A DNA stretch of 64,000 nt from Ignavigranum ruoffiae (GCF_900110675.1 NZ_FOEN01000004.1:105537-169536), one strand, 5' to 3'; shown: positions 49,878 to 60,345, counted from the first letter of the stretch. The notes: generated by a model not told the origin, from the sequence alone. Numbers and translations: made by a program.

Positions 49878-51833
49878 TTGGGGATTGCAAGCATGAAGAA
49901 AATTAGTATCTTAGCGCGCAAAGAAGATCAAGATAAAGTGTTGCAAACCGTCCAGTCATTCCAAAACGTTGAAATCATTGATCTAAAAGATAAGGTCTCT
50001 TCTGAACTTTTGTCTCACTTTGAACGTCCCCAAGTTGAATCGACGGTGCGTAAATTGAGTCGGCAAATTGATCGGTTAGATGAGAATATAGCCTACCTTG
50101 TTTCCTATGTGAAACCCAAGAGTCTCTGGGAAAAATTAGGACAGGGTCGCGAGAATTTTACCTTAGATGAATTGTATCAGCAAGTCCACCAACTGGATGT
50201 CGATTTACTATTAGATACAGTTCAAGAACAACGTGATCATATTCTAGCCTTAGAAAAAGATATTGATAAGATAGAACAAGATGAGGCTTTATTACGGCAA
50301 TGGCAAAAGTTAGAAATGGATCCCAAGCAATTAAAGGATTTAAAATTCCTTAAAGCTGAGATTGGTTCGATTGAAACTAAAAATTCTGAAGAATTTGTTC
50401 AGGCAATCCAGGCTATGGATGGAGTGGCTGAAGAAATTTATTATACAGACGAATATATGAATTATTTAGTCGTGGTAGACAAAATGAAAGAAACTCAATT
50501 AGAAGACTTATTAAATCATTTTGCCTTCAAACATTTTGATTACCCATTCGTTCGACCGCCTCAAGAAGCTTTGAAGAATACCTTGGCTTATCGAGAACAA
50601 TTAATTCGCGTTCATCGAGATGCCCGTCAACGGTTGCGTTATAATGACCAGACTCTCTGGAATTTAAAGTTAGTTAAAGAATACATTTATAATGTACGAG
50701 AAAGAGAAAAGGCCAGAGAATTGATTCTGAATGGTTCATCCTTATTTATGGTTTCGGGTTGGACGCCTGAAGAAGATTTAATGGAAGAAATCGCTTCGAT
50801 TCGGGCAGAGCTTGTCGATCAACCTTTGGCTATCTTAACCGAGGATGTGCAACTCGAAGAAATAGATGAAGTGCCCATCAAGTTGGACAATGCTCATATT
50901 ATAGGGCCTTTTGAATCGCTGACTAAACAATACAGTCTGCCTAAATATAATGCCAAGGATCCAACGCCATTCTTGTATCCTTTTCATATATTATTTTTCG
51001 GCATGATGAGTGCAGATTTTGGCTATGGAATGATACTTTGGTTGTTAACCTTTATCCCTTTAAAACGCTTTGATCTTAAAGCGGGTACGCGACAGACATT
51101 GAGGTTCTTCCATCAATTATCATATGGTACGATGGCTGTCGGTTTATTCTTTGGTTCGTTTTTTGGTTTCAATTTACCTTTTAAAGTGTGGGATATCACC
51201 GGAAATGTTATTGAAGTTTTAATTTTATCAGTCGTCTTCGGGATTATTCATCTTTTTGTAGGATACACCTTGAAGAGTGTCGAAGCCTTTAAACAAAAGG
51301 ATTGGAAGAGTTTCTATCTAGACGCAGTTCAGTGGTTATTGATGCTTATTGGTATTGTAATTCTAGGGATTAACATGGCATTTCTGAACAATCAAGCTTT
51401 ACTTCAAAAGATTGGAACTTGGCTGATTATTGGTAATGTCATTGGAATGATTGTGGTCAATATTGTAGCCAGTCACAACAAGTTAGTTGGTTTAGGTCAA
51501 GGTGCTTTAGGCGTCATTGGCGTAGCAGGGTTTATGGGGGATCTGATTTCCTATACCCGGTTAGCAGCCTTAGCCATATCAGGAGCTAATATTGGGATGG
51601 CCTTCAATATGATTATTGGTATTTTGCCACCAATCGCTCGGTTTTCTGTGGGGATTATTTTATTTGTTGTCCTACACGCCTTAAATATCTTTTTAACGTT
51701 TTTAGGTGCCTATGTCCACGACATGCGTTTGGAATATGTTGAATTTTTTGGCAAATTTTATGAAGGTGGGGGCAAGGCCTTTATGCCTCTGGGGACGCTC
51801 AACGATAATATAAATATAAAAAAGGAGAAATGA
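49878..51833 (+). CDS. ntpI: V-type ATPase subunit I (a-type)
   Basis: A 651-residue stator/ion-channel subunit of the V0 sector. Residues 1-330 are cytoplasmic and coiled-coil rich; 350-640 hold about seven or eight helices, with LISYTRLAALAISGANIGMAFN containing the essential channel Arg. The start is TTG, 7 bases after AGGAGG; the first ATG, five codons later, has no ribosome site. It is the first gene of a three-gene operon with subunits K and C, with 4 bases to ntpK. Confidence 0.92.
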   Translation: MGIASMKKISILARKEDQDKVLQTVQSFQNVEIIDLKDKVSSELLSHFERPQVESTVRKLSRQIDRLDENIAYLVSYVKPKSLWEKLGQGRENFTLDELYQQVHQLDVDLLLDTVQEQRDHILALEKDIDKIEQDEALLRQWQKLEMDPKQLKDLKFLKAEIGSIETKNSEEFVQAIQAMDGVAEEIYYTDEYMNYLVVVDKMKETQLEDLLNHFAFKHFDYPFVRPPQEALKNTLAYREQLIRVHRDARQRLRYNDQTLWNLKLVKEYIYNVREREKARELILNGSSLFMVSGWTPEEDLMEEIASIRAELVDQPLAILTEDVQLEEIDEVPIKLDNAHIIGPFESLTKQYSLPKYNAKDPTPFLYPFHILFFGMMSADFGYGMILWLLTFIPLKRFDLKAGTRQTLRFFHQLSYGTMAVGLFFGSFFGFNLPFKVWDITGNVIEVLILSVVFGIIHLFVGYTLKSVEAFKQKDWKSFYLDAVQWLLMLIGIVILGINMAFLNNQALLQKIGTWLIIGNVIGMIVVNIVASHNKLVGLGQGALGVIGVAGFMGDLISYTRLAALAISGANIGMAFNMIIGILPPIARFSVGIILFVVLHALNIFLTFLGAYVHDMRLEYVEFFGKFYEGGGKAFMPLGTLNDNINIKKEK

Positions 51834-51837
51834 TAAG

Positions 51838-52323
51838 ATGGAATTTTCAATTGTAAATATTTTTGGTGAATATACTGGAATTATCTTAGCAGGTTTAGGA
51901 GCAGCCCTTGCTGTCTTCCTGTCAGGCTATGGTTCTTCTAAGGGTGTGGGCATCGCGGGGGAATCAGCCGCAGCCCTCTGTAAAGAAAAGCCAGAACTTT
52001 ATGGCCAAGCCTTAGTTATGCAGTTGTTGCCAGCGACCCAAGGTTTATATGGTTTCGTCGTTGCCGTTATGATTATTATTTTCTCTAGTGTCGATATGAC
52101 TGCAGGTCAAGGTTGGTACTTCTTTATGGCTGGTTTACCGGTAGCTTTTGGTGGTTATTTCTCTGGCCCATATCAAGGTCGTGTTTCTGCTTCTGGGATG
52201 CAAATTTTGGCTCAACGACCAGAAAATTTATCTCAAGCCATGACTTTTTCTGCTATGGTTGAAACCTACGCGATCTTAGGATTGGTTGTTTCTATTCTAA
52301 TGCTAGTTCTAAAAACATTCTAA
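51838..52323 (+). CDS. ntpK: V-type ATPase subunit K (rotor proteolipid)
   Basis: A 161-residue rotor subunit with four helices, i.e. a fused double hairpin. The ion-binding Glu is Glu142 (MVETYAILG). The other Na+ ligands known from Enterococcus hirae NtpK are all present: Leu64, Thr67 and Gln68 (QLLPATQGLYG) and Gln113 (PYQG). The pump is therefore predicted to move Na+. AAAGGAG ribosome site. Confidence 0.93.
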   Translation: MEFSIVNIFGEYTGIILAGLGAALAVFLSGYGSSKGVGIAGESAAALCKEKPELYGQALVMQLLPATQGLYGFVVAVMIIIFSSVDMTAGQGWYFFMAGLPVAFGGYFSGPYQGRVSASGMQILAQRPENLSQAMTFSAMVETYAILGLVVSILMLVLKTF

Positions 52324-52362
52324 GAATATTTTGGCTTGTCTGGCTAAGGAGGGTAATTAAAT

Positions 52363-53349
52363 ATGTCCAATGTAGATTACGGCCCTTTGAATGTGGCCTT
52401 ACGGGTCCATGAAACTGAACTCTTAGATGATAATTTCTATCGACAATTATTGACTGTTGAATCAATTGACCAAGCGTTAAAATTACTTCAAGGAACGCCC
52501 TATGGCTTTATCCAAGATGCGAGAAACATTGATCAAGAGTTAAGAGATTATGTTGCACAGGTTTTTCGAGAAGCCTTTGAGATGGCTCCAGATAAAACAG
52601 TGATTGAATTTGCCTCATTAGATTATACTTATCATAATTTAAAAGTCTTATTCAAAAATTACTATTCTGATCGTCAACTTGAAAACCTTTTACTGAATGT
52701 TGGTCGCTATTCTCAAGAAGAGCTGAATAAGGCGATTAGAACAGGCCAAAGTACAGAATTACCTGAAGAATATTTGTATGTCATTCGAGAAGTTCGGGAT
52801 TACTTTGAAACTTATCATAATTTGAACCATCTAGATGTTATTTTGGATTACTATTATTTAGATCATTTATACGATTTAGCCAAAAAAATTGGTCATCCAC
52901 TTATTGTTGATATGATTCAGCAATACATTGATTTTAATAATATGATTATTGCGATTCGTTTGATCAATTTGCATAAACCTGTATCGAGTTTAGCCGGGAT
53001 GGTTCCTGATTTAGGACGCATTCCGACCGAACAATACGTTAAAGCGAGTAAAGATGGTCTCACTGGTTTGACAAATATGTTGTTAACCAGTCCCTATCAG
53101 GAACTCATTGCTTCAGTGTTAGATAAAGAAAATCATGTTGACCCAATCCAATTGGAGAAAGTTTTAGATGATCACCGGATGCAGAAACTTAAATCAGCCA
53201 AATTTGAATCCTTTGGACCCTTACCGGTGATTGCCTATCTCTATGCTAAAGAAACTGAAGTTAAGAATCTGCGTCTCATTCTTAGTGGCTTGTTAAATGA
53301 TTTACCCAAAGAAAGTATTGCCGCTGCCTTAAGGTTAAATTATCGCTAA
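52363..53349 (+). CDS. ntpC: V-type ATPase subunit C (AC39/d-type)
   Basis: A 328-residue V0D_AC39 protein that couples the rotor ring to the central stalk. Repeated helical segments with tyrosine-rich FASLDYTYHNLKVLFKNYY and the C-terminal EVKNLRLILSGLLNDLPKESI are family marks. In E. hirae the order is F-I-K-E-C-G-A-B-D; here C follows K with only 39 bases between, so E is missing. A terminator comes directly after, so G, A, B and D are not here either. Confidence 0.9.
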   Translation: MSNVDYGPLNVALRVHETELLDDNFYRQLLTVESIDQALKLLQGTPYGFIQDARNIDQELRDYVAQVFREAFEMAPDKTVIEFASLDYTYHNLKVLFKNYYSDRQLENLLLNVGRYSQEELNKAIRTGQSTELPEEYLYVIREVRDYFETYHNLNHLDVILDYYYLDHLYDLAKKIGHPLIVDMIQQYIDFNNMIIAIRLINLHKPVSSLAGMVPDLGRIPTEQYVKASKDGLTGLTNMLLTSPYQELIASVLDKENHVDPIQLEKVLDDHRMQKLKSAKFESFGPLPVIAYLYAKETEVKNLRLILSGLLNDLPKESIAAALRLNYR

Positions 53350-53395
53350 CTTATAAAAACCAGCGTAATTTTCATTAGATAAACTTCGTTGCCTC

Positions 53396-53430
53396 ATTCC
53401 CTTTCATTTTAATAATGGAAGGGAATTTTT
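53396..53430 (+). terminator. Intrinsic terminator after ntpC
   Basis: ATTCCCTTTCATT pairs with AATGGAAGGGAAT, followed by TTTTT. It closes the I-K-C operon. Confidence 0.9.
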
Positions 53431-53637
53431 GTCGGGGTATAAATTTTTTCCTAACAAAGTCGCTGTATAAAAACTTTTTAAATGAAAATAACGGTTGATT
53501 TAATCGCAAAAAACCATATAAAGTAGCTAAAAGGTGCAATTTGCGAATGAGAACAATTAGAATTTAATAATACTTTGCAAAGATTTATTCTCAGCACTTG
53601 CTTGCTAAGCTTGACCTCATCCGTTTTCATTATGAGA

Positions 53638-53724
53638 TGTGATGGATATCACATTCTCAGTGTTACAGATATATAGCAACCGTTTGCAGTGCATGTTATA
53701 CTACAGGTGTAGTAAGCGCTTATA
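53638..53724 (+). promoter_or_regulatory. arc operon control region: Crp/Fnr-type box, extended -10 promoter and cre-like site
   Basis: TGTGA-N6-TCACA at 53638-53653 is a perfect Crp/Fnr/ArcR box. TGTTATACT at 53694-53702 is an extended -10 element with the box centred about 52 bases upstream. TAGTAAGCGCTTATA at 53710-53724 matches the cre consensus at 13 of 15 positions and lies across the start site. Activation by the ArcR-like protein encoded at 62409 and glucose repression by CcpA are inferred. The rest of the 404-base gap is AT-rich without coding sign. Confidence 0.75.
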
Positions 53725-53753
53725 GTATTAAAAAGAAAGCAAGGAGTGTTAGA

Positions 53754-54977
53754 ATGACTAAACCTGTTCACGTTTTTTCGGAAATTGGTAAGTTAAAAAA
53801 AGTTTGTTTACACCGTCCTGGTAAAGAGTTAGAAAACTTAATGCCTGACTACTTAGAAAGACTTTTGTTTGATGATATCCCATATTTAGAAGAAGCTCAA
53901 AAAGAACATGATGCATTCGCAAAAGCATTAGAAGATAACGGCGTAGAAGTTGTTTATCTAGAAAAATTAGCTGCTGAAGCTATTGATGCTGGTAACGTTA
54001 AAGAACAATTCGTTGATGAATGGATTTCAGAATCTGGAATTGTTTCAGAAAACGTAAAAGCTATCGTTAAAGAAAAATTATTAGCTATGGATACTTTTGA
54101 CATGGTTCTTAAGACTATGGAAGGTTTCAAAAAGTCTGAAATCGATACTAAAGACCTTAATTCATTAGCTGACTTAATTGAAACTGACTACCCATTCTTG
54201 GTAGATCCAATGCCAAACCTATACTTCACCCGTGACCCATTTGCTACAATGGCTAACGGTGTAACAGTTAACCACATGTTTGCTGATACTCGTAACCGTG
54301 AAACTCTATATGGTCACTATATCTTCACTTATCACCCAGAATTCGGTGGCGATAATGTAGAAAAATACTATAGCCGTGACGAAGATACTCGTATCGAAGG
54401 TGGGGACGAATTAGTATTATCTAAAGACGTTCTAGCTGTTGGTATTTCACAACGTACTGACTCTCGTTCAATCGAAAAAGTTGCTAAACGTTTATTTGAA
54501 GCTGGAGCTTTCAAAGAAGTATTAGCTTTCTTAATCGGTGAAAACCGTAAATTCATGCACTTGGATACTGTATTCACAATGGTTGACTACGATAAATTCA
54601 CGATCCACCCAGAAATCGAAGCTGGATTACGTGTATTATCATTAAAACCAGGTGAAAACGGCGAAGTAGTTATCGAAGAAAAAGACTCAAATCGTCTTGA
54701 TGAAGTTTTAGCAGAAGCTTTAGGTTTAGATTCTGTTACTTTAATCCCATGTGCTGGTGGCGAAATTGTTGCAGCTGCTCGCGAACAATGGAATGACGGT
54801 TCAAACACCTTAACAATTGCACCAGGTGTGGTAGTTGTTTATGACCGTAACGTTACAACTAACAAATTGTTAGAAGATCATGGATTACAATTGATCAAAG
54901 TTAAAGGTTCGGAATTAGTTCGCGGTCGTGGTGGCCCTCGTTGTATGTCAATGCCACTTGTACGTGAAGACATCTAA
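53754..54977 (+). CDS. arcA: Arginine deiminase
   Basis: A 407-residue enzyme converting arginine to citrulline and ammonia. The nucleophile Cys397 is in [13 protein letters not shown], close to the C-terminus. [24 protein letters not shown] and [10 protein letters not shown] are the other substrate-binding segments. CAAGGAG precedes the ATG. It heads the arcA-arcB-arcD-peptidase-arcC group, and codon use is strongly biased to GAA/CGT/GGT, suggesting high expression. Confidence 0.97.
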   Translation: MTKPVHVFSEIGKLKKVCLHRPGKELENLMPDYLERLLFDDIPYLEEAQKEHDAFAKALEDNGVEVVYLEKLAAEAIDAGNVKEQFVDEWISESGIVSENVKAIVKEKLLAMDTFDMVLKTMEGFKKSEIDTKDLNSLADLIETDYPFLVDPMPNLYFTRDPFATMANGVTVNHMFADTRNRETLYGHYIFTYHPEFGGDNVEKYYSRDEDTRIEGGDELVLSKDVLAVGISQRTDSRSIEKVAKRLFEAGAFKEVLAFLIGENRKFMHLDTVFTMVDYDKFTIHPEIEAGLRVLSLKPGENGEVVIEEKDSNRLDEVLAEALGLDSVTLIPCAGGEIVAAAREQWNDGSNTLTIAPGVVVVYDRNVTTNKLLEDHGLQLIKVKGSELVRGRGGPRCMSMPLVREDI

Positions 54978-55018
54978 TTAACGACTCATAATCATTTTAA
55001 TATAAAGGGGATGGATCT

Positions 55019-56020
55019 ATGTTCCAAGGAAGAAACTTCTTAAAAGAAATTGATTTCACTCGTGAAGAGTTAGAATACTTAATTGACTTCAGTATTCACT
55101 TAAAAGATCTTAAAAAACGTGGAATTCCACATGAATACTTAAAAGGTCAAAACATCTGCTTACTATTTGAAAAAACTTCTACTCGTACTCGTTCAGCCTT
55201 TACTGTTGCTGCTAACGACCTAGGAGCTGCTCCAGAATTCTTAGGAGCGAATGATATTCAATTAGGTAAGAAAGAATCTGTTGAAGATACTGCTATCGTT
55301 CTAGGAAGCATGTTTGACGGAATCGAATTCCGTGGTTTCAGCCAACAAGTTGCTGAAGATCTAGGTAAATATGCTGGCGTTCCAGTATGGAATGGTCTTA
55401 CGGACGAATGGCATCCAACTCAAATGATTGCTGACTACATGACTATCAAAGAAGAATTCGGTGAATTAGCTGGACGTAAACTAGTTTACTGTGGTGACGG
55501 ACGTAACAACGTTGCTAACTCTTTAGTAGTAACTGGTGCAATTCTAGGAGTTCATGTAACTATTGCTTCTCCAGAAGAATTATTCCCAGAAAAAGAAATC
55601 ATTGACTTCGCTAAGAAATATGCAGCTGAATCAGGAGCTAAGATCGAAGTTACTTCAGATATCAAATCAGCTGTTAAAGATGCTGACGTACTTTACACTG
55701 ACGTTTGGGTATCTATGGGTGAAGAAGATAAGTTCGAAGAACGCGTTAACTTATTAAAACCATACCAAATCAATAAAGAATTAACTGAAGAAATCGATAG
55801 AGATTACATCTTCCTTCACTGTCTACCAGCTTTCCATGATACTGAAACAGTTTATGGTAAAGATGTTGCTGAAAAATTCGGTGTTGAAGAAATGGAAGTT
55901 ACTGACGAAGTATTCCGTAGCGAACATGGACGTCAATTCCAACAAGCTGAAAACCGTATGCACTCAATCAAAGCGATTATGGCAGTTACAAACGGTAATT
56001 TATTCATCCCACGTGTTTAA
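55019..56020 (+). CDS. arcB: Ornithine carbamoyltransferase, catabolic
   Basis: A 333-residue enzyme that splits citrulline with phosphate into ornithine and carbamoyl phosphate. The carbamoyl-phosphate motif STRTRS is at 54-59, [11 protein letters not shown] and HCLPAFHD are present. Its position directly after arcA marks it as the catabolic form. A strong terminator-like hairpin follows the stop, so downstream genes depend on readthrough. Confidence 0.96.
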   Translation: MFQGRNFLKEIDFTREELEYLIDFSIHLKDLKKRGIPHEYLKGQNICLLFEKTSTRTRSAFTVAANDLGAAPEFLGANDIQLGKKESVEDTAIVLGSMFDGIEFRGFSQQVAEDLGKYAGVPVWNGLTDEWHPTQMIADYMTIKEEFGELAGRKLVYCGDGRNNVANSLVVTGAILGVHVTIASPEELFPEKEIIDFAKKYAAESGAKIEVTSDIKSAVKDADVLYTDVWVSMGEEDKFEERVNLLKPYQINKELTEEIDRDYIFLHCLPAFHDTETVYGKDVAEKFGVEEMEVTDEVFRSEHGRQFQQAENRMHSIKAIMAVTNGNLFIPRV

Positions 56021-56066
56021 TTCATTACTATGATAACTTTCACTTAGTGATTACGTGGTCACAGAG

Positions 56067-56106
56067 ATCCGAATTGTGATTTTGTAATGACAATTCGGAT
56101 TTTTTT
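56067..56106 (+). terminator. Intra-operon terminator between arcB and arcD
   Basis: ATCCGAATTGT (56067-56077) pairs with ACAATTCGGAT (56090-56100), followed by six T. It would separate high arcAB expression from lower expression of the following genes. Confidence 0.85.
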
Positions 56107-56149
56107 CATTTAGGTCATAATAAAAAATAAAAGAAAAGGAGTGTATATT

Positions 56150-57688
56150 ATGGCAGAAACAAATGAAACACCAGTCGCAGTGTCTCAACCTGAGAAAAAG
56201 AAACGTAAAATGCTAAATTCATTTACCATGTTGTTCTTAATTACTGCAATTATTGCTGTACTTACGTGGATTATCCCTGCAGGTCAATATCAATTAGATG
56301 ATGCTGGTAACTATATCGCTGGTACTTATGAACGTGTTGCTCAATCTCCACAAGGTATTTGGGACTTATTCATGGCTCCAATCCGTGGTTTCCTAGGAAC
56401 TGAAACTACACCAGGTGCCGTTGAAGTTGCACTATTTATTATGGTTATTGGTGGTTTCCTTGGCGTGGTTACTGAAACAGGCGCTATTGACGCTGGTATC
56501 TCAGCCATGATGAAGAACAACAAAGATAATATGACGACCCTTATTTGGGGCCTAATGTTTATCTTCGTCCTTGGTGGTTCAACTTATGGTATGAACGAAG
56601 AAACCATGGCCTTCTATCCGCTATTGATTCCTTTAATGGTTGCTGTTGGCATGGACGCTTTGGTAGCGATTGCAGTAATCCTGTTGGGTTCAGGTATTGG
56701 TTGCTTGGCTTCAACGGTTAACCCATTCGCAACAGTTATTGCTTCAGATATGGCTAATATTTCGATTGCAGATGGTATCGCTATTCGTACAATCATGGCC
56801 ATCGTACTTTGGGCTTTATCTGCTTGGTATGTATCAAGCTACGCGAAGAAAGTTCAAGAAGATCCTAAGAATTCATTGATTTATGATATGATGCCAGAAC
56901 ATAAAGAACGTTTCAAAGTTAAAGAAATGGACACAATTACTGGTAAACAAAAAGGTGTACTTTGGATTTTCGGACTGACCTTCTTAATTATGATCCTTTC
57001 TTTAATTCCATGGTCTGATTTATTCCCTGGATTCACTTTATTCGAAAGCATTCAAAATACTTTCTTAGATATGCCATTTATTGGTAACTTATTAGGACAA
57101 TCTCAACGTGGTTTGTTCTTCGGTATGTGGTACTTAGTTGAAATTACAATGTTATTCTTCATGTCTTCAGTAATCATTGGTTTCTTCTATGGTATTGATG
57201 AAAGTCGTTTCGTTGAAGTCTTCCTTGACGGGGTTAAAGACTTGCTATCTGTTGCCATGATTTGTGCGGTAGCTCGTGGTATCCAAGTTGTTATGAACGA
57301 TGGACAAATTACTGCAACTGTACTTTCTTGGGGTGAAGCTGGTCTTAAAGGCTTAAACGAAGGTCTATTCACCATCTTAACTTATTTATTCTATATCCCT
57401 ATGTCATTCTTGATTCCTTCAACTTCAGGTTTAGCTGCGGCTACCATGGGTATTATGGCTCCACTAGGAGACTTTGCTAATGTAGGTAAAGATGTGGTTG
57501 TAACAGCTTACCAAACTGCCTGTGGTATCGTTAATATTATTACTCCAACTTCAGGGGTAGTAATGGGTGCCTTAGCTATTGCTGGTATTGAATTAACCAC
57601 TTGGTGGAAATTCATGAAGAAGATTGGTATTATCATTGTTGTAGTTTCACTTGTACTTCTACTTGCAAGTACTTATCTTGGAATATAA
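56150..57688 (+). CDS. arcD: YfcC-family arginine/ornithine antiporter
   Basis: A 512-residue membrane protein with about 12 helices of the YfcC/DcuC-like family, the type that serves as ArcD in streptococcal ADI operons. FTMLFLITAIIAVLTWIIPAGQYQ at the N-terminus, GGSTYGMNEETMAFYPLLIPLM and IPSTSGLAAATMGIMAPLGDFA are characteristic. It would exchange ornithine for arginine. The start at 56150 has AAAGGAG 8 bases upstream; an in-frame GTG at 56141 overlaps that site. Confidence 0.88.
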   Translation: MAETNETPVAVSQPEKKKRKMLNSFTMLFLITAIIAVLTWIIPAGQYQLDDAGNYIAGTYERVAQSPQGIWDLFMAPIRGFLGTETTPGAVEVALFIMVIGGFLGVVTETGAIDAGISAMMKNNKDNMTTLIWGLMFIFVLGGSTYGMNEETMAFYPLLIPLMVAVGMDALVAIAVILLGSGIGCLASTVNPFATVIASDMANISIADGIAIRTIMAIVLWALSAWYVSSYAKKVQEDPKNSLIYDMMPEHKERFKVKEMDTITGKQKGVLWIFGLTFLIMILSLIPWSDLFPGFTLFESIQNTFLDMPFIGNLLGQSQRGLFFGMWYLVEITMLFFMSSVIIGFFYGIDESRFVEVFLDGVKDLLSVAMICAVARGIQVVMNDGQITATVLSWGEAGLKGLNEGLFTILTYLFYIPMSFLIPSTSGLAAATMGIMAPLGDFANVGKDVVVTAYQTACGIVNIITPTSGVVMGALAIAGIELTTWWKFMKKIGIIIVVVSLVLLLASTYLGI

Positions 57689-57707
57689 TTTATAATAACT
57701 AGATTGA

Positions 57708-57740
57708 TATGCTCACTATGATAATTCAGAGTGAGCATAT
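57708..57740 (+). terminator. Intercistronic hairpin after arcD
   Basis: ATATGCTCACT / AGTGAGCATAT stem with a 12-base loop and no T-run. More likely an mRNA-stabilising or attenuating hairpin than a full terminator. Confidence 0.55.
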
Positions 57741-57785
57741 ACATTTAAATCGTCAGATTTTCATATTTTAGAGGAGGTGGCGTTA

Positions 57786-59123
57786 ATGGAATATAAATTA
57801 ACAGAAAGCTACCAAGACCAATGTATTGAAACAATCAAACGCTGGGTAAGTGTTCCTTCTATTTTAGATGAAGAAGCTGTTTCAACACCTTTTGGTAACG
57901 ATATTGTCCGTGCTCTTGAACTTGCCTTAGAAACTTGCGAAAGCCTTGGCTTTAAGACCTTTATGGACCCTGAAGGATATTATGGCTATGCAGAAATTGG
58001 TGAAGGTGAAGAGTTGATGGCCATTCTATGTCACTTGGATGTGGTTCCAGTAGGTGATAAAGCTAAATGGGATTCAGATCCATTTGTGGCAGAAATTCGG
58101 GATGGCAAAATTTATGGTCGCGGAACTCAAGACGATAAGGGACCATCGGTAGCTGCTTTATATGCGGTGTACGCATTGAAAGAATCTGGCTATAAATTTA
58201 ACAAACGTGTTCGTTTTATTTTTGGTACAGATGAAGAAACCTTATGGCGCGAAATGAATGTTTATAATGAGAATGAAGAGAAAGCAAACTTTGGATTCGT
58301 TCCAGATGCTGATTTCCCATTAACCTATGCTGAAAAAGGTTTATTACAATGTTATTTAGTTGGGCCAGGTAGTCAAGAACTTAATTTGAAGATGGATGGT
58401 GCCTTTAATATCGTTCCTGAAGAAGCAACTTACGAAGGTGATAAAGCCGACCAAGTAGCAAAAAATCTTGAAGTACTTGGTTTTGAATATCAAAAAGATG
58501 ATCATAAAATCAAAACGATTGGTAAATCAATTCACTCCAAAGATGCAGATCAAGGAACAAATGCAATTACACGTTTAGTTGCAGGTCTGAATGGAGTAGA
58601 AGATCATGTGGCTTTAGACTTTATTAATAAGTACGTAGGTCAAGATGCAAATGCTAATAATTTATTTGGTAAGATTGGCGATGATATGAGTGGAAATCTT
58701 ACCATGAATATTGCTAAACTTATAATAAACTTTGAAGAGTCTCGGATTGGCGTGGACTTCCGTATCCCAGTCACTGCCGATAAAGACAAATTAGTTGATA
58801 CATTGAAGAACGCAATGGCTGAATATGGTTTAGAATATAAGGAACATGACTATCTCGCTTCTCTATATGTTCCGGTAGAAAGTGAACTGATCCAAACCTT
58901 GTTAAGTGTTTACCGTGATATGACTGGGGATATGTCTGAACCAATCTCATCTGGTGGAGCTACTTTCGCTAGAACAATGGATAACTGTGTTGCTTTTGGC
59001 GCACGTCGTCCGGACGTACCTGTAACCTATCATGAAGCCAATGAAAACATGCCTTTAACGAATATTTTTGAATGTATGGAAATCTATGCAGAAGCTGTTC
59101 GTCGTTTAGCCATTGAAGAATAA
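57786..59123 (+). CDS. M20-family dipeptidase (PepV/ArcT-like)
   Basis: A 445-residue zinc peptidase of the PepV/Sapep group. Metal and catalytic residues are in ILCHLDVVPVGD (His, Asp), YGRGTQDDKGP (Asp) and IFGTDEET (Glu-Glu). Streptococcal arc operons carry a similar gene, annotated arcT or Xaa-His dipeptidase, between arcD and arcC, as here. It may release arginine from dipeptides. The start at 57786 has GGAGG 8 bases upstream; an in-frame GTG at 57777 overlaps it. Confidence 0.88.
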   Translation: MEYKLTESYQDQCIETIKRWVSVPSILDEEAVSTPFGNDIVRALELALETCESLGFKTFMDPEGYYGYAEIGEGEELMAILCHLDVVPVGDKAKWDSDPFVAEIRDGKIYGRGTQDDKGPSVAALYAVYALKESGYKFNKRVRFIFGTDEETLWREMNVYNENEEKANFGFVPDADFPLTYAEKGLLQCYLVGPGSQELNLKMDGAFNIVPEEATYEGDKADQVAKNLEVLGFEYQKDDHKIKTIGKSIHSKDADQGTNAITRLVAGLNGVEDHVALDFINKYVGQDANANNLFGKIGDDMSGNLTMNIAKLIINFEESRIGVDFRIPVTADKDKLVDTLKNAMAEYGLEYKEHDYLASLYVPVESELIQTLLSVYRDMTGDMSEPISSGGATFARTMDNCVAFGARRPDVPVTYHEANENMPLTNIFECMEIYAEAVRRLAIEE

Positions 59124-59145
59124 ATCATAAAAAAGGAGATAGAAT

Positions 59146-60093
59146 ATGGCAAATCGTAAAATTGTAGTCGCACTTGGAGGAAATGCTATTCTTTCTAGTG
59201 ATCCATCTGCTCAAGCTCAACAAGAAGCATTAAAACAAACTGCAGAACACTTGGTTAAATTTATCGAAAATGGAGACGACCTAGTCATTACTCATGGTAA
59301 CGGACCACAAGTAGGAAACTTATTATTACAAAACATTGCTGCAGATTCTGAAAAGAACCCAGCCTTCCCATTGGATACTTTGGTAGCAATGACTGAAGGA
59401 TCCATTGGATTCTGGTTACAAAATGCAATGCAAAATGCTTTGAAAGAACGTGGCATTGAAAAAGAAGTTGCTTCGATTGTGACCCAAGTGGTTGTTGATA
59501 AAGCTGACCCAGCTTTTGAAAATCCTACAAAACCAATTGGCCCATTCTATACCGAAGAAGAAGCAAAAGCAGAAATGGAAAAATCTAATGCTTCATTTAA
59601 AGAAGATGCTGGCCGTGGTTGGCGTAAAGTTGTTCCTTCACCAAAACCAATCAGCATTAAAGAAGCTAAATCTATCCAAAACCTAATCGATGCTGGTCAT
59701 GTGGTTATTGCTGCCGGTGGTGGTGGCGTTCCAGTTATCGAAGAAGCTGATGGAAAATTACAAGGTGTAGAAGCTGTTATTGATAAAGACTTTGCTTCTC
59801 AAGTATTAGCAGAAATGGTGGACGCCGATTTATTCGTTGTTCTAACTGGTGTAGATTATGTTTTTGTTAACTTCAATAAACCAAACCAAGCTAAATTAGA
59901 AAAAGTAACTTATGCTGAATTAGAACAATATATTTCTGAAGAACAATTTGCTCCAGGAAGCATGTTACCAAAGATTGAAGCTACTATGAAATTTGTTAAA
60001 AACAAACCTGAAAGCCAAGCTGTGGTAACATCTTTAGAAAACTTGCAATCTTTGATTGAAAATGGAGCCGGAACTGTGATAGAATACCAATAA
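59146..60093 (+). CDS. arcC: Carbamate kinase
   Basis: A 315-residue kinase that makes ATP from carbamoyl phosphate and ADP, the energy-yielding step of the ADI pathway. It starts [10 protein letters not shown], has [22 protein letters not shown] and AAGGGGVPV, all diagnostic. AAAGGAG site, 22 bases after the peptidase stop. It closes the arc group; the argS T-box leader follows. Confidence 0.96.
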   Translation: MANRKIVVALGGNAILSSDPSAQAQQEALKQTAEHLVKFIENGDDLVITHGNGPQVGNLLLQNIAADSEKNPAFPLDTLVAMTEGSIGFWLQNAMQNALKERGIEKEVASIVTQVVVDKADPAFENPTKPIGPFYTEEEAKAEMEKSNASFKEDAGRGWRKVVPSPKPISIKEAKSIQNLIDAGHVVIAAGGGGVPVIEEADGKLQGVEAVIDKDFASQVLAEMVDADLFVVLTGVDYVFVNFNKPNQAKLEKVTYAELEQYISEEQFAPGSMLPKIEATMKFVKNKPESQAVVTSLENLQSLIENGAGTVIEYQ

Positions 60094-60109
60094 TCATTAT
60101 TAAAGAATG

Positions 60110-60345
60110 ATGAGGAAAGAGAGTAGGATAAATTCAGCCTGTACAGAAAGTTGGATTGCTGAGAACCAACCTTGACATTTATTCGAACCGCACTTTCTGA
60201 TATTAACAAGGTGAACTCAAAGTAGCTTTGTTCGGAGACCTCTTCGTTAACAAGGAAAAGATGATTCCTGGATTTTTGGGAGTCAATTAGAGTGGTACCG
60301 TGTATGTAAAATACGCCTCTAGCTTAGCTAGGGGCGTATTTTTTT
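60110..60345 (+). promoter_or_regulatory. T-box riboswitch (Arg) upstream of argS
   Basis: Stem I is closed by CAGAAAGT (from 60142) with ACTTTCTG (ending about 60200). A GAAC-CGC run on its 3' side gives the Arg codon CGC as likely specifier. The T-box sequence AGAGTGGTACCGTG lies at 60289-60302, followed by the terminator TACGCCTCTAGC/GCTAGGGGCGTA with seven T (60312-60345). Uncharged tRNA-Arg would pair with the T-box and prevent termination. The specifier choice is by eye. Confidence 0.93.
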
